A DNA stretch of 64,000 nt, from positions 46,818 to 110,817 of the forward strand of contig NZ_FOKP01000022.1 in assembly GCF_900112185.1 (NCBI RefSeq), given 5' to 3'. The position numbers and the translations under genes are program-made. The DNA is from Allobosea sp. CRIB-10 (GTDB taxonomy: Bacteria; Pseudomonadota; Alphaproteobacteria; Rhizobiales; Beijerinckiaceae). The notes beneath the pieces are model-generated. The model did no database searches, was not told the DNA's origin, and was given only the letters and a program-made list of their open reading frames with translations. Positions 59,707-64,000 of this stretch are shown one piece after another (position 1 is the first letter of the stretch; each line of letters starts with the position of its first letter).

Positions 59707-60687
59707 ATGAAGGCAATGCCGGTCGAAGGACGCTTCACGCTCGCCGCGGTCCAGGCCGCTCACGTGCTGTTCGATCGTGACGGAGCCACCCGCAAGGCAT
59801 GCCGGCTGATCGGCGAGGCCGCAGCCGCCGGTGCGACGATCGTTGCATTCGGCGAGAGCTGGCTTCCCGGCTACCCGTTCTTCGTCGACGCCACGTTCCA
59901 GCCGCTGAGCTGGCAGGCCATGGCGGAATACCATGCCAGCGCCGTCGAGGTGCCGAGCCCGACCACGGACAAGCTGTGCACCGCCGCGAAGAAGGGCAGG
60001 GTCGACGTTGTAATTGGGGTCGTCGAGCGCGATACCGCGACGCTCGGCACCGTCTATTGCACGCTTCTCTTCATTGGCCGGGACGGCGCGATTCTTGGTC
60101 GGCACCGCAAGCTCAAACCGACGCATGTCGAGCGGGCCGTCTGGGGCGACGGCGATGCTCACGGCCTGCGAGCCTATCAGCGGCCCTATGCCCGGATCAG
60201 CGGCCTGAACTGCTGGGAGCACAACATCATCCTGCCGACCTACGCGCTCGCCGCACAGGGAACACAGGTGCATGTCGCCGCCTGGCCCGGGCGAGAGGTC
60301 GATCCGGCGCCGGCCCATCCCGACAGCGTCTGGCCGCGGCAGCTCCTGTTGTCACGGGCCTTTGCGTCGCAAGCTGCCTGTTATGTGATCGCAGCAGCCG
60401 GGATCAGGCTGACCGAGCACGTGCCGGACCGGTATCGCGAACTGTCGACCTATGAGCATACCGGCGAGAGCTACATCATCGACCCGCGCGGCGAGGTCAT
60501 CGCCGGGCCGGCGCGAGGCGAGACGATTCTGCTCGCGGAAGGCAGCATGGAGGCCGTACTGGCGGCCAAATCGGCCGTCGACGCCGCCGGACACTATTCG
60601 CGGCCCGATCTGCTGCGGCTGGTGATCGACCGCGCGACACCATGCGGGCTGAGTTTTTCACCCGCGCCGGCGCAGCCCACGGCGTAG
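59707..60687 (+). CDS. Nitrilase (carbon-nitrogen hydrolase family)
   Basis: A 326-residue nitrilase with the catalytic triad: E in AFGESWLPGYP (near residue 50), K in RHRKLKPTHVE and C in SGLNCWEHN. It hydrolyses an aliphatic or aryl nitrile to the acid and ammonia. The motif WEHN after the cysteine is typical of true nitrilases rather than amidases. Regulated by the divergent LysR, by position. Confidence 0.88.
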   Translation: MKAMPVEGRFTLAAVQAAHVLFDRDGATRKACRLIGEAAAAGATIVAFGESWLPGYPFFVDATFQPLSWQAMAEYHASAVEVPSPTTDKLCTAAKKGRVDVVIGVVERDTATLGTVYCTLLFIGRDGAILGRHRKLKPTHVERAVWGDGDAHGLRAYQRPYARISGLNCWEHNIILPTYALAAQGTQVHVAAWPGREVDPAPAHPDSVWPRQLLLSRAFASQAACYVIAAAGIRLTEHVPDRYRELSTYEHTGESYIIDPRGEVIAGPARGETILLAEGSMEAVLAAKSAVDAAGHYSRPDLLRLVIDRATPCGLSFSPAPAQPTA

Positions 60688-60699
60688 CGCAGGGTCCCA

Positions 60700-60736
60700 G
60701 AGTAGTTCCGCGATTTTCCGAATCGCGGAACTACTC
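60700..60736 (+). terminator. Perfect 16-base hairpin after the nitrilase gene
   Basis: GAGTAGTTCCGCGATT, loop TTCCG, AATCGCGGAACTACTC, then a T-containing stretch (CATGTCTTTGTTTT). It could end the nitrilase transcript or be part of the adjoining repeat. Confidence 0.6.
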
Positions 60737-60801
60737 CATGTCTTTGTTTTATCGCATTTTCTTCACGCGAGCCGGTGTCCACTTCGCTCGAAAACGCTCT
60801 A
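60737..60801. repeat. Conserved Hyphomicrobiales intergenic repeat
   Basis: Contains TTTGTTTTATCGCATTTTCT and CACGCGAGCCGGTGTCCACT and ends CGCTCGAAAACGCTCT. I recall this unit as a widespread intergenic repeat in this order; the claim is from memory and needs a search. Confidence 0.55.
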
Positions 60802-60821
60802 GCGCCAGCCGCCAGTCCGCC

Positions 60822-61886
60822 TCACGCGCCCCGCGCCATCCCGTGCCGGATCACCCGGTCGATCAGGTCGGGATAGGCGATGCCGCTGGCGGCGAGTGCC
60901 TTCGGGAACATGCTGATGTCGGTGAAGCCGGGGATGGTGTTGATCTCGTTGACCAGCGCGCTGCCGTCCGGCCGCAGGAAGAAGTCGACGCGGGCCATGC
61001 CGTCGCAGCCGAGCGCATGGAAGGCGCGCTTCGCCAGCACCTGCAGCTTGGCGATCGTCTCCTCGGGCAACTCGGCCGGCACCTCGACGCGGGCGCCGTC
61101 CTCGTCGAGATATTTGGCCTCATAGGTGTAGAAGCCATGGCTCGCGGCGGCGACGATTTCGCCGGGCAGCGAGACGATCGTCTCGCCATCGGCCTGCTCC
61201 AGCACGCTGAGCTCGATCTCGCGGCCTTCGATGAATTCCTCGACCAGGACGACGCGGTCGTGCCGGAACGCCTCGGCGAGGGCCGCTGCAAAGCTCCCGG
61301 CATCGGTCGCCTTGCTGACGCCGACCGACGAACCCTGCCGCGCCGGCTTGACGAAGAGCGGCAGGCCGAGCGCGGCGCTGGCCTCTTCGAAGCTCAGCGT
61401 CTCGCCGCTCCGGACGGTGAGCGAGCGGGCGACGCCGAGGCCAGCCTCGCGCAGCAGCCGCTTGGCGATGTCCTTGTCGAGCGCATTGGCCGAGCCGACG
61501 ATGCCGCAGCCCGCCAGCGGAATGCCGGCGACCTGGGCCAGCCCCTGGACCGAGCCGTCTTCGCCATCGAGCCCATGCAGCACCGGGAAGAGCACGTCGA
61601 TCTTCGGCAGCGCCTGCGGCGCGGCGCCGTCCTGCAGGCGCAAAAGACACCCCTTTCCGCCAGGCAGCAGGCAGAGCTCGGCGCCGTCCTGTGGGATCGG
61701 GTCGGGCAGGACGCCGTTCTGCAGTTCGAGCTCGCGCCACGCGCCGGCCTTGGTGATCAGGATCGGCACGACGTCGTATCTCGCCTTGTCGATCGCCTTG
61801 ACCACATTGGCGGCGGACATCAGCGAAACCTCGTGCTCCGAGGACTTGCCGCCGAGGAGAATCGCCACCCGAACCCTGTCGCCCAT
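60822..61886 (-). CDS. ddl: D-alanine-D-alanine ligase
   Basis: A 354-residue ATP-grasp enzyme that joins two D-alanines for peptidoglycan. Motifs LLGGKSSEHEVSL, FPVLHGLDGEDGSVQG, KPARQGSSVGVSK and EINTIPGFTDISMFPK are present. It is away from the dcw cluster, so it may be a second Ddl. The start at 61886 follows AGGG; an ATG at 61901 is possible. Confidence 0.92.
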   Translation of the reverse strand: MGDRVRVAILLGGKSSEHEVSLMSAANVVKAIDKARYDVVPILITKAGAWRELELQNGVLPDPIPQDGAELCLLPGGKGCLLRLQDGAAPQALPKIDVLFPVLHGLDGEDGSVQGLAQVAGIPLAGCGIVGSANALDKDIAKRLLREAGLGVARSLTVRSGETLSFEEASAALGLPLFVKPARQGSSVGVSKATDAGSFAAALAEAFRHDRVVLVEEFIEGREIELSVLEQADGETIVSLPGEIVAAASHGFYTYEAKYLDEDGARVEVPAELPEETIAKLQVLAKRAFHALGCDGMARVDFFLRPDGSALVNEINTIPGFTDISMFPKALAASGIAYPDLIDRVIRHGMARGA

Positions 61887-61951
61887 CGCCGCTGCCCTCA
61901 TCGATTCGCTTCGCCTGCAAAGCGTCAGTCGGGCATGATTGAGGAATTGCA

Positions 61952-61974
61952 AAGGCGGAGCGACGATCCGCCTT
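61952..61974. repeat. Inverted repeat in the 299-base gap 61887-62185
   Basis: AAGGCGGA-GCGACGA-TCCGCCTT. The gap between ddl and the ankyrin gene holds no gene I can support. Confidence 0.45.
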
Positions 61975-62185
61975 CCGTTTGGACCTGAACGCGATCGGCT
62001 CAGGGCCTGGGGCAGCGATTGACTTCGCCGCCGCCATGCGCTTTTCATCGCCATTAGAGCGCATGGGGCGCCACCAGTCCGCGGCAAGGGAGCCTGCTCC
62101 CACCCATATCTGAGCGACGACATCGCATCATCGCTTTCTTCCGGCCTGTCGAGCGGACATCAGGCTTTCCTCGGAAGGAAGACCC

Positions 62186-63943
62186 ATGTCTGATCCCACC
62201 CGCGACCTCACGCCTCGCTCCAATCTCGAAACGATCCGCCGCCAGGCCAAGCGTTGGCTGAAGGAGATCGAGGCCGGCGACCCCGAGGCCCTTGCCCGCT
62301 TCCGCAAGCTGATGCCCGGCCATGCCGGCGCGCCGAAGCTGCGCGAGGTCCAGCACGCCCTCGCCCGCGATTACGGGCTCGCCAACTGGGCGGCCCTGAA
62401 GCAGGAACTCGCCACGCGCGAGGCCGCGGCGCGTGGCCATGCCGCGCTCGTCGCGTTGTTCCTGGAGAAATCGGCGCTGCGCTATGGCGTCAGGCCGGGC
62501 ACGCGGAGCTGGGGCGAGTACGAGGCCGACCGGCCGGCGCGCGGCGCGCTGGCTCAGCGCCTGCTCGACCGCCACCCCGAGATTGCTCGCGACAGCATCC
62601 ACAGCGCCGTCGCCGCGCATGATCTCGATGCTGTCAATGCGTTCCTGCGCCGGGATGCAGCACTCGCAAACAAGCCGAGCGAGTTCGACGGCTGGACGCC
62701 CCTCGTCCGGCTCGCCTTCACCCGATTGCCGAACGAGGCCCTGTCACGCAACGCTATCGCGATCGCGCGGCTCCTGCTCGACCATGGCGCCGATCCGAAT
62801 GCGCTCTTCAGCGACGGCAGCAATCACTTCACGCCGTTGACGGGCGTCATCGGCGGCGGCGAAAGCAGCCAGCCGCCGCATCCGCAGGCCGAAGCGCTGG
62901 CGCGGCTCTTGATCGCCCGCGGCGCTGATCCGCTCAACGGCCAGGCGCTCTACAACACCTCGCTCGGCGCCGACGACGTCACCTGGCTCGATCTGCTCTT
63001 TAGCGAGACGGAGAAGCGCGGGCAGAGCAGGCGTTGGCGCGAGCCTGTACGGGAACTGCCGGCGCCGCCGCTCGACTATCTGCTCGGCAATGCCGTGCCG
63101 CGCCAGCCGAAGCGGGCGGCCTGGCTGCTCGCTCATGGCGCCAACGCACAGGCGCTCAACGCCTATTCGAAGCAGAGCCTGGTCAGGCAGGCCATGCTCG
63201 ACGGCCGCAGCGATTTGGTCCGCCTGCTCCTCGACAATGGCGCGAGCCCGGTCGAGCTCAGCCGGCAGGAGGCTTTCACTGCAGCAGTCGCGCGAGGTGA
63301 CGAGGCCGAGGCGCGCCGTTTGCTCGACGGCAATCCCGAGTTCCTGCGCGATCCGGCGCCGCTCTTCGTCGCAATCCGGCAGGGCAAGCCGGAGATTGCG
63401 GCACTCGCGCTCAGGCTCGGTGTCTCGTTGGATGCTGAGACCCGCGACGGCGTTCGCGCTTTGCACGAGGCGGCAGGCAGCGATGCGATCGAGATGGTCG
63501 CGCTCCTGGTCGAGGCGGGCGCAGAGATCGACCCGATCGAGCGCCGCTATGGCTCGACCCCGCTCGGCTGGGCGCGGCATCAGGGCGCCAATGCCGCGCA
63601 GATCTACCTGGCCTCGCGCAGTCGTGACATCGAAGCCCTGTGCCAGGCCGCCGAGATCGAGCGGCTGGAAGCGCTCTTCGCGGAGGATGCAGCGCTGGCC
63701 AATGCGCCGGCCCGCTCCGGCGAGGCGCCGCTGTTCTGCCTCCCCGACGACGACACCAGCGCCTGCGATCTCGTCGAGGTCCTGCTGACGGCAGGGGCTG
63801 ATCCGGCCAAGCGCAGCGCCGAAGGACTGACGCCGGTGCAGGTTGCGCGCAAGCGGGGGCTGCTGGATGCCGCGGCGCTGCTGGAAGCGTCCCTTCTCCC
63901 CTTGCGGATTTCTCTGCGAAAGGGTTCTGGCTTTGAGGTTTGA
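62186..63943 (+). CDS. Ankyrin-repeat protein
   Basis: A 585-residue protein. Residues 1-70 form a helical domain (NLETIRRQAKRWLKEIEAGD) often found before bacterial ankyrin repeats. From about residue 140 there are at least eight ankyrin repeats, e.g. RLLLDHGADPNAL, RLLLDNGASPVEL, ALLVEAGAEIDPI, EVLLTAGADPAKR. No signal peptide. Probably a cytoplasmic protein-binding scaffold. Confidence 0.85.
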   Translation: MSDPTRDLTPRSNLETIRRQAKRWLKEIEAGDPEALARFRKLMPGHAGAPKLREVQHALARDYGLANWAALKQELATREAAARGHAALVALFLEKSALRYGVRPGTRSWGEYEADRPARGALAQRLLDRHPEIARDSIHSAVAAHDLDAVNAFLRRDAALANKPSEFDGWTPLVRLAFTRLPNEALSRNAIAIARLLLDHGADPNALFSDGSNHFTPLTGVIGGGESSQPPHPQAEALARLLIARGADPLNGQALYNTSLGADDVTWLDLLFSETEKRGQSRRWREPVRELPAPPLDYLLGNAVPRQPKRAAWLLAHGANAQALNAYSKQSLVRQAMLDGRSDLVRLLLDNGASPVELSRQEAFTAAVARGDEAEARRLLDGNPEFLRDPAPLFVAIRQGKPEIAALALRLGVSLDAETRDGVRALHEAAGSDAIEMVALLVEAGAEIDPIERRYGSTPLGWARHQGANAAQIYLASRSRDIEALCQAAEIERLEALFAEDAALANAPARSGEAPLFCLPDDDTSACDLVEVLLTAGADPAKRSAEGLTPVQVARKRGLLDAAALLEASLLPLRISLRKGSGFEV

Positions 63944-64000
63944 TTGCTGATTCAGTTGGCCTGATCGGAGCGGGATGATCGGCATGTCGGATCAGATGTC

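Overview
The window is GC-rich, gene-dense DNA from an alphaproteobacterium, most likely order Hyphomicrobiales (Rhizobiales) and plausibly Bosea or a relative. Markers are TrcR (DUF1013), RcdA (DUF1465), a DUF1192 protein, split transhydrogenase pntAA/pntAB/pntB preceded by an aa3-type oxidase subunit IV-like protein, 6S RNA beside 5-formyl-THF cyclo-ligase, and several families of palindromic intergenic repeats typical of that order. The genus is inferred from memory of gene content, not computed. I saw no rRNA, tRNA, CRISPR array, prophage or insertion sequence.

Layout. 1-9.2 kb is a catabolic island: a partial intradiol dioxygenase, a tightly overlapping minus-strand operon (CoA-transferase, SMP-30 lactonase, DapA-family aldolase/dehydratase, three-subunit FAD/Fe-S dehydrogenase), a divergent aminotransferase and beta-keto acid cleavage enzyme (BKACE), and an IclR regulator. 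A shared 15-bp operator-like motif lies at all three promoter regions. 9.4-16.9 kb holds a glycolate/D-lactate-type FAD oxidase, a LysR regulator divergent from an argininosuccinate lyase-family gene joined to a polar amino acid ABC importer, and a second LysR. 17-21 kb holds a Bug-type binding protein, a zinc alcohol dehydrogenase, a small EthD-like protein, an AbrB-type antitoxin/Doc toxin pair and a second BKACE. 21-36 kb is mixed core metabolism and regulation: an ABC1 kinase, transhydrogenase, rpsU, purEK, two YdcH-like proteins, AraC-AlaX-EamA-ArgE, and an HTH/hydrolase/DUF4180 cassette. 36-46 kb carries acyl-CoA and propionyl-CoA ligases, a TauE exporter, trcR, a quinone oxidoreductase, and rcdA behind CtrA boxes and a candidate small RNA. 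46-64 kb carries rpmE, an ABC exporter, ArsR/VOC, an ExbB/OmpA pair, a low-GC membrane-protein island, suhB, a Sel1-repeat protein, a ThiE-like protein, benE, a YmdB-type phosphodiesterase, 6S RNA, a LysR/nitrilase pair, ddl and an ankyrin protein.

How the genes work together. The first island looks like one IclR-controlled pathway that oxidises an amino or imino acid, processes a keto acid or lactone, activates an intermediate as a CoA thioester and cleaves a beta-keto acid; the substrate is not known. The most striking regulatory signal is at 45.1-45.4 kb: a perfect CtrA box at the right distance from a three-hairpin RNA with a strong terminator, directly upstream of rcdA, whose product in Caulobacter helps degrade CtrA. 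Other less explained units are a low-GC two-gene membrane cassette at 52.3-53.1 kb, a toxin-antitoxin module embedded inside a catabolic operon, and an ArgH-family lyase tied to an importer.
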